28,887 nucleotides of DNA, taken from contig CAYJKJ010000026.1 of assembly GCA_964370715.1 (NCBI GenBank), positions 1 through 28,887 of the forward strand, in the 5' to 3' direction. Under the pieces are notes generated by a model, which was not told the origin of the DNA, searched no databases, and was given only the letters and a program-made list of their open reading frames with translations. Positions 13,318 through 20,251 of this stretch are shown one piece after another. The DNA comes from CAYJAY01 sp964370715. GTDB taxonomy: Bacteria; Bacillota; Clostridia; Oscillospirales; Ruminococcaceae. A program made the position numbers and the translations under genes. Positions within the stretch are counted from its first letter, which is position 1; every line of letters starts with the position of its first letter.

Positions 13318-15048
13318 TTGGAAAAGTTATTAGTTTTAGCGGTGCTAAACTCAAAGTATATTCATTTTTCGCCGGCGCCCTATTGCATAGCGTCGGGGAT
13401 TAAGCAGTTTTCTAATAGTCTTTATCAAAAAACCGTCATCTGTGAAACGACGATAAATCAACCTCTCGGTGAATTTGAACGTGAGATATTGAGCCATAAC
13501 CCAAAAGTTGTTGCGTTTAGCTGTTATATATGGAACATAGAGAAAACTCTTGAACTTTGCGAAAGCATTAAAAAACAAAACAAAGATATTGTAACGATGG
13601 TTGGAGGCCCCGAGGTTTCGTATAACGCCGCCGAGGTTTTAAAAAACAACAGCTTTATCGATGTTGTGGTTTCGGGCGAGGGAGAGAAAACCGTTCCTTT
13701 GCTTTTGGAACGGTTGATAGATGCTAAGTTTAACCCTAGCGCTATAGAGAAAATTTCGGGGGTTACAACGAGGGATTTTAAATGGGATTGCGAACAAAAT
13801 GACAGCGCCGATTTTTGCGAATATCCTCCATCTCCGATAGAGGCAGGATATGCCAAAAATGCCGGCGGTAGAATAACGTATTTTGAAACGAGCAGGGGTT
13901 GCCCGTTTCGTTGTGCGTTTTGTCTGTCCGGGCAAAACGAAAAGCCGAGGTATTTTGACCTTGATAAAAAGCTTCAAGAGCTGTTGGTGCTAGCGAACAG
14001 CGACACCAAAACAATTAAATTTGTAGACCGAACGTTTAATGCTTCCGCTAGTCATTCCGAGAAAATTCTTTTGTTTATTAAGCAAAATTTCGGGAAAGCT
14101 ATTCCGAAACATATCTGTTTTCATTTTGAAATAGCGGCGGATATCTTGAGCGAAAAGACATTTCAAATTCTTGAAACGATGCCAAAAGGAGCGGTTCAAC
14201 TAGAGATTGGTATGCAGTCGTTTTGCGAAAAAACGCTTTTGGCTATCAACAGGAAAACCGATATTGAAAAGCTTAAACGCAACATTAAACGCCTTGTGTC
14301 GTTTGGGAATATGCATATACATATCGATTTAATAGCGGGGTTGCCGTTTGAGGATCTATTAGAGTTTGAAAAAAGCTTTAACACAGGTTATTCGCTTTGT
14401 TCAAATATGCTTCAAGTCGGATTTTTAAAACTTCTGCACGGTAGCGATATGAAAAGATTTCCCGAAAGATACCCGGCTGTTTTTGACATAAAACCGCCCT
14501 ATCAAGTTGTGTCAACGCCGTGGCTTTCAAAAAGCGATATTAAGGTTATACAAAATGTTGAGGACGCTCTCGAGAGGATATATAACAGCGGAAGGTTTAA
14601 AAATACCATACATTATGTTCTTTCGGCTACCGGCAAAACACCGTTTGAGCTATACCGTTTAATCGGGGAATATACGAGCAATTTTGATTTTGGCGAAAGG
14701 ATATCGCTAGACGGCTACACCGAGTTTTTAAAAGATTTTTTGGGTTGTTTGCCGGGGATTAGCGGCGAAGTTTTGCGTGATATGCTAGTTGTCGATCGGC
14801 TTTCGACAAACAAAAGCGGACGGCTTCCCGAAGCATTAAGAATAAACGATAAACGGCTTAAACAAGCGGTTATAGCTATTAACCAAAATTTTTCGCTTGA
14901 AAAGGGGATAAAACGTTCGGTTGCGCTTTTATATTCCGAACAAAATGTCGTCTATGTTGATTACATAAACGATAAAGAAGATCCAAAAGCAAGCGGATAT
15001 AAGCTTAATAAAATCCCGTTTGAAGAAATGTTTCAAATCGACGGGTAA
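13318..15048 (+). CDS. B12-binding radical SAM protein with DUF4080
   Basis: The protein has 576 residues. Residues 1-140 form a cobalamin-binding-type Rossmann domain (VVAFSCYIWNIEKTLELC, MVGGPEVSY, VVSGEGEKTVPLLL). The radical SAM core follows with the 4Fe-4S motif C195-x3-C199-x2-C202 (SRGCPFRCAFCLSG), the VDRTFNA segment and AVQLEIGMQS. The C-terminal part matches the DUF4080 domain found on this Clostridia/Bacteroidetes family. Members are thought to carry out methylation or rearrangement through B12 and SAM; the substrate is unknown. The start is TTG at 13318, with GGAGG 6 nt upstream and no competing ATG. It appears to be a single-gene unit. Confidence 0.9.
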   Translation: MEKLLVLAVLNSKYIHFSPAPYCIASGIKQFSNSLYQKTVICETTINQPLGEFEREILSHNPKVVAFSCYIWNIEKTLELCESIKKQNKDIVTMVGGPEVSYNAAEVLKNNSFIDVVVSGEGEKTVPLLLERLIDAKFNPSAIEKISGVTTRDFKWDCEQNDSADFCEYPPSPIEAGYAKNAGGRITYFETSRGCPFRCAFCLSGQNEKPRYFDLDKKLQELLVLANSDTKTIKFVDRTFNASASHSEKILLFIKQNFGKAIPKHICFHFEIAADILSEKTFQILETMPKGAVQLEIGMQSFCEKTLLAINRKTDIEKLKRNIKRLVSFGNMHIHIDLIAGLPFEDLLEFEKSFNTGYSLCSNMLQVGFLKLLHGSDMKRFPERYPAVFDIKPPYQVVSTPWLSKSDIKVIQNVEDALERIYNSGRFKNTIHYVLSATGKTPFELYRLIGEYTSNFDFGERISLDGYTEFLKDFLGCLPGISGEVLRDMLVVDRLSTNKSGRLPEALRINDKRLKQAVIAINQNFSLEKGIKRSVALLYSEQNVVYVDYINDKEDPKASGYKLNKIPFEEMFQIDG

Positions 15049-15054
15049 AATCGT

Positions 15055-15083
15055 TTGACATTCATAATAACAGGTGATAGAAT
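15055..15083 (+). promoter_or_regulatory. Strong consensus promoter upstream of the MATE gene
   Basis: A perfect TTGACA (15055-15060) is separated by exactly 17 bp from TAGAAT (15078-15083). It starts 7 bp after the radical SAM stop codon. A terminator lies only about 45-65 bp past the expected transcription start. Confidence 0.65.
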
Positions 15084-15131
15084 TAACTTAATATCTAACA
15101 AATATTAAAAGTTTTAAACGTTGCAATTAAT

Positions 15132-15157
15132 AAAAAGCTCGTTTTGGGCTTTTTTTA
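15132..15157 (+). terminator. Terminator (possible attenuator) ahead of the MATE gene
   Basis: AAAAAGCTC (15132-15140) pairs with GGGCTTTTT (one G-T pair) around loop GTTTT, followed by more T. It lies after the promoter at 15055 and 46 bp before the MATE start, so it either ends a short RNA or attenuates the MATE transcript. Confidence 0.75.
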
Positions 15158-15202
15158 TTTGCTTTTTTTCGGAATATTTTTTTACATGAGGCTTTGACAC
15201 GA

Positions 15203-16585
15203 ATGAGAAAACTAATAGGCGATAAGCAGTTCTATAGAATGTTGCTGACAATTATGATCCCAATAGCTATCCAAAACGGTATAACAAACTTTGTTAACTT
15301 GATAGATAATATAATGATAGGAACGGTTGGAACCGACCAAATGTCGGGGGTTTCGATCGTTAACCAGTTGATCTTTGTTTTTGTTCTAACGATATTTGGT
15401 GCGATTTCGGGAGCGGGTATATTCACAGCACAGTTCTACGGACAAAAAAACCAACGAGGTATAAGAAACGCTTTTCGCTTTAAACTTGTAATAAGTTCGA
15501 TATTTTTAATAATCTCGTTAATTGTTTTTAAAACGCTTGATCAACAGTTGATATCGCTTTATCTCCACGAAGGCGGAGAAACGGGGGATATCCAAAAAAC
15601 GCTTGAATACGGAAGACAGTATCTTAGCATTATGGTCATAGGGTTAATTCCGTTCACGATAGTTCAATGCTATTCCGGAACGCTTCGTGAAACGGGGCAA
15701 ACTCTTGTTCCGATGAAAGCAGGGGTTGTTGCGGTTGTGACCAACCTTGTTATCAACTATATTCTTATATACGGAAAGTTTGGCGCTCCGGCGCTAGGGG
15801 TTCAAGGGGCGGCCATAGGAACAGTTGTGTCAAGGTTTGTCGAGCTGTTTATAGTGGTGTATTGGACGCATAAAAACACCGATAAAAATGAATTTATCAA
15901 AGGGGTGTTTCGGGGTTTTCATATACCGAAAGATCTTGCAAAAGGGATATTAAAAACAGGGTTTCCGCTTTTGATAAACGAGATTTTATGGGTCGTTGGG
16001 TTCACCATGCTAATTCAGTTCTATTCAACAAAAGGGCTTGCAGTCGTGGCGGCGTTTAACATAAATTCCGTTATAACAAATGTTTTCAACATCGTTTATA
16101 TCGCTATTGGAAACTCGGTTGCGATAATAATCGGCCATCATCTTGGCGCTCGAAACTTTGAACTAGCGAAACTTTCGGCGCTCAGAACGATATTGTTCAC
16201 GTTTGTTTTGCATATATTTGTTGGCATGATTTTGTTTGTTGCCGCTCCGCTTTTCCCCGAGATATACAACACGACGGATGAGGTTAAACAAATAGCAACC
16301 AACCTTATTCGAGTTGTTAGCGTTATGATGCCTATCTATGCCTCGATTCATTGCTCGTTCTTCACGATACGTTCGGGGGGCAAAACGATAGTTACTTTTA
16401 TATTCGATTGCGTGTTTATGTGGGGCGTCTCGATACCGCTTGCTTTTTGCCTAACTCGTTTCACCGAGCTTCCCATCTTGTATATCTATATGATTGTCCA
16501 GTCGGTCGATTTTGCAAAGCTTGCGTTTGGTCTGTTTCTCGTTAACAAAGGTATTTGGCTTTCGGATATCGTTAAGAAATTCTAG
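15203..16585 (+). CDS. MATE-family efflux transporter
   Basis: This is a 460-residue integral membrane protein with about 12 hydrophobic segments arranged as two similar halves, as in MATE (NorM/DinF) Na+/H+-coupled multidrug exporters. Typical family segments are FVNLIDNIMIGTVGTDQMSGVSIVNQL near the start, GAGIFTAQFYGQ, and in the second half NSVAIIIGHHLGA. The ATG at 15203 is chosen although GAGG lies a rather long 11 nt upstream; an in-frame TTG at 15194 is only 3 nt from that site. The substrate cannot be predicted. No regulator is adjacent upstream, but the leader has a promoter followed by a terminator. Confidence 0.92.
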   Translation: MRKLIGDKQFYRMLLTIMIPIAIQNGITNFVNLIDNIMIGTVGTDQMSGVSIVNQLIFVFVLTIFGAISGAGIFTAQFYGQKNQRGIRNAFRFKLVISSIFLIISLIVFKTLDQQLISLYLHEGGETGDIQKTLEYGRQYLSIMVIGLIPFTIVQCYSGTLRETGQTLVPMKAGVVAVVTNLVINYILIYGKFGAPALGVQGAAIGTVVSRFVELFIVVYWTHKNTDKNEFIKGVFRGFHIPKDLAKGILKTGFPLLINEILWVVGFTMLIQFYSTKGLAVVAAFNINSVITNVFNIVYIAIGNSVAIIIGHHLGARNFELAKLSALRTILFTFVLHIFVGMILFVAAPLFPEIYNTTDEVKQIATNLIRVVSVMMPIYASIHCSFFTIRSGGKTIVTFIFDCVFMWGVSIPLAFCLTRFTELPILYIYMIVQSVDFAKLAFGLFLVNKGIWLSDIVKKF

Positions 16586-16664
16586 AAAACAACTAGTTCT
16601 ACCAACGGTAGGTTGCAGATTGTAGCGTTTCGTTGTATTCTTGTTTCAAGGAGGCGAAGAGATA

Positions 16665-17402
16665 ATGCAAACTTCAAAACAACAATTCGGAGATTTTCTT
16701 GTTGAACTTCGAAAACAAAACAACCTGACCCAAAAACAACTCGCCGAAAAACTTCATATATCCGACAAGTCGGTAAGCAAATGGGAAAAAGGGAGAAGCT
16801 TGCCCGACGTTTCGCTAATTCTTCCGTTGGCAGAGGTTTTGGGGGTTAGCGCAACGGAACTGCTGCAAGGTGAGAGAATAGAACAAAACAAAACCTTTTC
16901 TCAACCCCAAGTTGAGGCAATTATAAAAAAAGTTGTTGATTTTTCCGATATAAAGAATATATCAAAACAAAAAGAACCGATTAAAAAAACGATTAAAACA
17001 ACCATTCTGCTAAACATAATTAGCGCATTAACGGTTTTTATTCCCTTTATCTTTTGTTTTATAGTGTTTAATGATAGGTCGTTTGTTTTGTCTTTTATAC
17101 CGATTAATAAGGTAGGCCCCGTCGCAAACTTTACAGCAACGGTCGGGATTTTTATAAACATTTCGTTTGTTGCTCTCGTCGTTGTTTTTAGCCTTAAAAG
17201 ATCTTTTTTATATCTTTTCTCGATGGTTAATATTTTTGTTGCAATAGTGTTTTTAAATAGATACTGTTTAATGTTAGGTTATCTCACATCGCTTGAAACC
17301 GCAATCATAATCGTAAGGTCGGAATTTATTTATTATTTGATAGCGTTAGCTATTAGTATAGCGATAATAGTTTTTGGATTTTTAAGACAAAAAACAAGAT
17401 AA
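16665..17402 (+). CDS. XRE-family regulator with C-terminal membrane domain
   Basis: The protein has 245 residues. Residues 8-62 form a Cro/C1-type helix-turn-helix (LRKQNNLTQKQLAEKLHISDKSVSKWEKGRSLPD), the variant common in Firmicutes regulators that act on membrane stress or transport genes. After a charged linker there are four to five hydrophobic segments (about residues 115-240), so the regulator is probably membrane-anchored and may sense an envelope signal. The ATG at 16665 is chosen since AAGGAGG lies 10 nt upstream; the earlier in-frame TTG at 16641 precedes that site. It follows the MATE gene by 79 bp with no terminator between and may be co-transcribed. Targets are unknown. Confidence 0.85.
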   Translation: MQTSKQQFGDFLVELRKQNNLTQKQLAEKLHISDKSVSKWEKGRSLPDVSLILPLAEVLGVSATELLQGERIEQNKTFSQPQVEAIIKKVVDFSDIKNISKQKEPIKKTIKTTILLNIISALTVFIPFIFCFIVFNDRSFVLSFIPINKVGPVANFTATVGIFINISFVALVVVFSLKRSFLYLFSMVNIFVAIVFLNRYCLMLGYLTSLETAIIIVRSEFIYYLIALAISIAIIVFGFLRQKTR

Positions 17403-17440
17403 AAAAACAATTGCCCCATTTTTTTGAGGCAATTGTTTTT
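17403..17440. terminator. Bidirectional terminator between the XRE and lipoprotein genes
   Basis: A 13-bp stem, AAAAACAATTGCC (17403-17415) with GGCAATTGTTTTT (17428-17440), flanked by A- and T-runs, lies directly after the XRE stop codon. A second hairpin at 17453-17473 (GTGGC/GCCAC, GCC/GGC) sits before it on the minus strand. Confidence 0.85.
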
Positions 17441-17513
17441 TTTAGATAAATAGCCATGTGGCTTTGCCACGGCGTCTTAAAATCTTAAACCGAAAGTCTA
17501 AAACTATCTTTTT

Positions 17514-18938
17514 TTAAAACAGATTTTCGATATACCTAAAGTTTGCGACGCTATTAAAATAATCTTGCTTTGAAATGAGCGCTCGTTCGATTACCGGCAA
17601 GGTCACTTCATACGGAACGCCGTCGTTTCCGTATCTCGTTATGGGTTCCGATTGATGTTGTCCGCTTATAACCAAAAATTCATCGTCGGTTTGAGCGTAT
17701 ATCTTTGTATTTTCAACTGAATAGGAGGTTGAATAGGGAAGGTCTATCTTTTTGTTTTCCCCTGTTTCAAGGTTGAGATAGTAGCTAACTAACGTTTCGG
17801 ACGAGTCGTGCAATATTTTTCCGTTTTCATCGGTTATGGGTTGGTCGAGAGGTTCATATGACATGAAGTAGTAGGTTATATAACCATCGACATAGTTATT
17901 TATTAAATTAAATGCTTTTTCGGATCCTACTAGATTAGGATATTCTTTTCTCTCGCCGGTCGAAAGGTCGATAGAAATAAGGGTGAAAGATCCCTCAACC
18001 GAGTCGGTTGCTGCAAATTGATAGCGATCTTTCAAAAATGATTCGCTCGTTGTCCATTCATGCAGAGTTGTAGTCTCGCCTGTTGACAGGGAATATCCAA
18101 GCGTTGTATAGCCGATTGTGCCGCCGTCCTCAATTTCATTTTGGCGATAGGTATCAATTTTTTCGTGTTCCTCGGCGGATATGTCATCTAGAGGAGGAAA
18201 TTCAACAAACACAATCATATCTTGATAGGCGGAATGTAGCCACTGCCAAGGGGAGAGTTCAAACAAGGTTTCGGCTTCCCCCGTTGTCGCATTAATTTTG
18301 CGAAGTTCTTTTGTTGGCTCTTCCGTCGCCTCGGTAACAATAGAGACAACAGCATATATATTGTTGTTGTCTGCAATTACGGGGGATTCCGCAAAAACTT
18401 CGTTCATCGGCAGATCATAAAGCAACCGACGGTTGGTTCCGTCTTTGTTCATGATATACAAGCTGTCGGGATTGATAGCCGGGTTGTCGCTATAGTTGTA
18501 GCCGCTTTTTGATAAAAGATATATCTGTTGTTGGTCGCCCAGCGTGAACATCGTTAAAAAGCCGGAATGTTCCATATAGCTTGTGCAACTTTCGCTGTTA
18601 TGGGTGCAAGCCGGAACGCTGCAAAGATATGTTTTTTTCGCCGTTCCATAGTCGGTGAACATGATGTTTGATATTCTGTATTTTTGATAATCATCGGGGT
18701 TTTCAAATTCATCGGGATCCCATAAATCCGATTCATAGTAGCCATACGATGTTTCCGCTCCATAGAGGGTATATCCGCTTCTTAGCTCCATGCTGACAAC
18801 CGAAAGGTCGCCATCTTCGACAGGCTGTTTTTGTTCAGCGGTTGGGGAAGAAGCTTCCTCGGCTCCGTTCGAAGAACACCCGACAAAAAGACAAAGGGTT
18901 ATGGTGATTAGAATTAATGCTAAAAATAATTTTCTCAT
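17514..18938 (-). CDS. Large lipoprotein, probable beta-propeller
   Basis: The protein has 474 residues. A type II signal peptide with lipobox LFVGC places lipidated Cys at residue 21, followed by a Ser/Glu/Pro linker, so the protein is anchored outside the membrane. The body has recurring IYLLSKSG, SLYIMNKDGTNRRLLYDLP, IYAVVS and LISIDLSTGERKEYP units, like the blades of TolB/DUF5050-type beta-propellers. Residues 106-118 hold C-x4-C-x-H-x4-C, a motif recurrent in Clostridia lipoproteins of this type. AAGGAG lies 5-6 nt before the ATG. A strong inverted repeat (18952-18990) is in the leader. The gene stands alone and the function is unknown. Confidence 0.8.
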   Translation of the reverse strand: MRKLFLALILITITLCLFVGCSSNGAEEASSPTAEQKQPVEDGDLSVVSMELRSGYTLYGAETSYGYYESDLWDPDEFENPDDYQKYRISNIMFTDYGTAKKTYLCSVPACTHNSESCTSYMEHSGFLTMFTLGDQQQIYLLSKSGYNYSDNPAINPDSLYIMNKDGTNRRLLYDLPMNEVFAESPVIADNNNIYAVVSIVTEATEEPTKELRKINATTGEAETLFELSPWQWLHSAYQDMIVFVEFPPLDDISAEEHEKIDTYRQNEIEDGGTIGYTTLGYSLSTGETTTLHEWTTSESFLKDRYQFAATDSVEGSFTLISIDLSTGERKEYPNLVGSEKAFNLINNYVDGYITYYFMSYEPLDQPITDENGKILHDSSETLVSYYLNLETGENKKIDLPYSTSYSVENTKIYAQTDDEFLVISGQHQSEPITRYGNDGVPYEVTLPVIERALISKQDYFNSVANFRYIENLF

Positions 18939-18951
18939 AATAACTCCTTAT

Positions 18952-18990
18952 TTAAATTTAACCTCTCGATTGTGAGAAGGTTAAATTTAA
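18952..18990 (-). promoter_or_regulatory. Long inverted repeat in the lipoprotein leader
   Basis: TTAAATTTAACCT (18952-18964) and AGGTTAAATTTAA (18978-18990) are perfect inverted copies, with CTC/GAG pairing inside across a one-base bulge and a 6-nt loop. It starts 14 bp before the lipoprotein ATG, right next to the AAGGAG, and could be an operator or an RNA hairpin influencing ribosome access. Confidence 0.7.
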
Positions 18991-19017
18991 GTTATATCAA
19001 CTTCATTTTTAAACTAA

Positions 19018-19026
19018 ATTATACCA
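19018..19026 (-). promoter_or_regulatory. Extended -10 promoter for the lipoprotein gene
   Basis: TGGTATAAT on the minus strand is a perfect extended -10. No good -35 is present at 17 bp. A small dyad (CCGT/ACGG, 19033-19042) lies just upstream. Confidence 0.4.
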
Positions 19027-19063
19027 CGACACCCGTTGACGGTTGTTAACAGTTGGTAAACTT

Positions 19064-19870
19064 TTATTCGTTGAAGAAATCCAAAACCAATTGGTCGAAA
19101 TCTTTTGCTTCGATATATGCGCCATGACCTAGGCCGTTATATATCTTTAATCGGCTACCGACAATGAGTTGCGCAATATCAAAAGAAGAGGTTTCCCCAA
19201 CAATTTTATCTTGATCGCCACCGATAACAAATGTTGGGCAGCTAATCTTTCCTATCTCTTTGCTACTATTGTGGTTAAGACAGGAATTCGCTTGTATGAT
19301 AAAGTTGTCGAAACTTTTTGGAGCGGTGAATTTAGACAAAGCGGAATAGAATTTTCTATAAAGTTTAAGCTTTTTTTCGGTGTAGGTTTTTTCCGAAGTG
19401 TCGATAAAGATGCTTTTATAGTCGTTGTTTTTGGCGTATTCAATCCATTTGGTCAAGACGGATTTTGTGCAGTCGTAGGGCTTGCACAACGTCACCGCTA
19501 ACACAAGTTTTTTAACAAGGTGGGGGTAATCGATAGCGAGATATTGCGAGATCATTCCTCCTTGCGAAATGCCCAAAACATGACAATCTGTTATATCAAG
19601 CCTTGTTAAAACGTCGGCCATATCCCGAGCCATATCCCTTGTTGAATATCCTTCTTGCAGTTTGTTTTTTCTGCTGAACATATAAACTTTATAGTCTTTA
19701 GTAAACTGTTTATAAAGAAGGGCTAGCGTTCGAGCAGTTCCCTTAACGTTTTTTAATGCATCCCCCAAACCGGGTATGATAACGAGATTTTTGTCGCCGT
19801 TTCCAAAAGATATATAGTCGATCGTTGTATCGCCTATTTCAATACTACAGTTTTTTGCGTTATAACACAT
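19064..19870 (-). CDS. Alpha/beta hydrolase
   Basis: This is a 268-residue cytoplasmic protein with the alpha/beta-hydrolase fold: LVIIPGLGDALKN around the oxyanion region, the nucleophile elbow GISQGGM (Ser in GxSxG), the acid in GGDQDKIVG, and the catalytic His in GLGHGAYIE. The triad is complete. Substrate is not predictable; esterases, lipases and haloperoxidase-like enzymes share this pattern. The ATG at 19870 is chosen because AGGAG lies 8 nt upstream; an upstream in-frame start would add 19 residues that do not resemble the family. It lies upstream of the lipoprotein gene on the same strand, about 125 bp apart, probably with its own promoter. Confidence 0.88.
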   Translation of the reverse strand: MCYNAKNCSIEIGDTTIDYISFGNGDKNLVIIPGLGDALKNVKGTARTLALLYKQFTKDYKVYMFSRKNKLQEGYSTRDMARDMADVLTRLDITDCHVLGISQGGMISQYLAIDYPHLVKKLVLAVTLCKPYDCTKSVLTKWIEYAKNNDYKSIFIDTSEKTYTEKKLKLYRKFYSALSKFTAPKSFDNFIIQANSCLNHNSSKEIGKISCPTFVIGGDQDKIVGETSSFDIAQLIVGSRLKIYNGLGHGAYIEAKDFDQLVLDFFNE

Positions 19871-19917
19871 TGCGTTTTCTCCTGTGGTTGATGGTTGATA
19901 ATAGTTTATATAGCTAT

Positions 19918-19926
19918 AGTATAACA
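19918..19926 (-). promoter_or_regulatory. Candidate extended -10 for the hydrolase gene
   Basis: TGTTATACT on the minus strand lies about 50 bp before the hydrolase start. No clear -35. Confidence 0.35.
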
Positions 19927-19978
19927 TATAAAACCATTAAATTTCTATTGTTAAATAACTACGGGTGTGGATAAAGGC

Positions 19979-20008
19979 GCTGATTAACTCAAGTCAGCTC
20001 TTTTTTTT
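19979..20008 (+). terminator. Orphan plus-strand terminator
   Basis: GCTGATT (19979-19985) pairs with AGTCAGC-side bases up to 19998 (7 bp, one G-T pair), followed by TC and eight T. No plus-strand gene lies upstream, since the hydrolase is on the minus strand. It may end a short RNA or block read-through towards the beta-glucosidase gene. Confidence 0.6.
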
Positions 20009-20069
20009 CACTTCTATAACTACTAGATAACTATTAAATTAAACTTAACATTATGTGTGTTTTTATGCG

Positions 20070-20098
20070 TTGATTATGTTTTTTTGCTGTGGTACTAT
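20070..20098 (+). promoter_or_regulatory. Candidate promoter for the beta-glucosidase gene
   Basis: TTGATT and TACTAT are 17 bp apart, each matching four of six consensus bases; a TATAAT overlaps 3 bases downstream. The transcript would have a leader of about 145 nt. The remaining gap up to the start (20099-20251) has AT-rich short dyads and no gene. Confidence 0.3.
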
Positions 20099-20156
20099 AA
20101 TTTATACTACAATTAAACAAGGTATTATATAATAAGATAAACCTTGCTGTAGAATG

Positions 20157-20170
20157 CAAAAACGGTTTCA
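20157..20170 (+). promoter_or_regulatory. Candidate cre (CcpA) site
   Basis: CAAAAACGGTTTCA matches the cre consensus TGAAANCGNTTNCA except at the first two bases. It lies downstream of the candidate promoter and about 80 bp before a GH3 gene, a usual position for catabolite repression by roadblock. Confidence 0.35.
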
Positions 20171-20251
20171 CAGTCGCTTATTTCTATATACCGCCTTTTT
20201 GTATTGCAAATTTAATTTGGTGGTTGAAAGCCACATTTATGGAGAGAAGTT

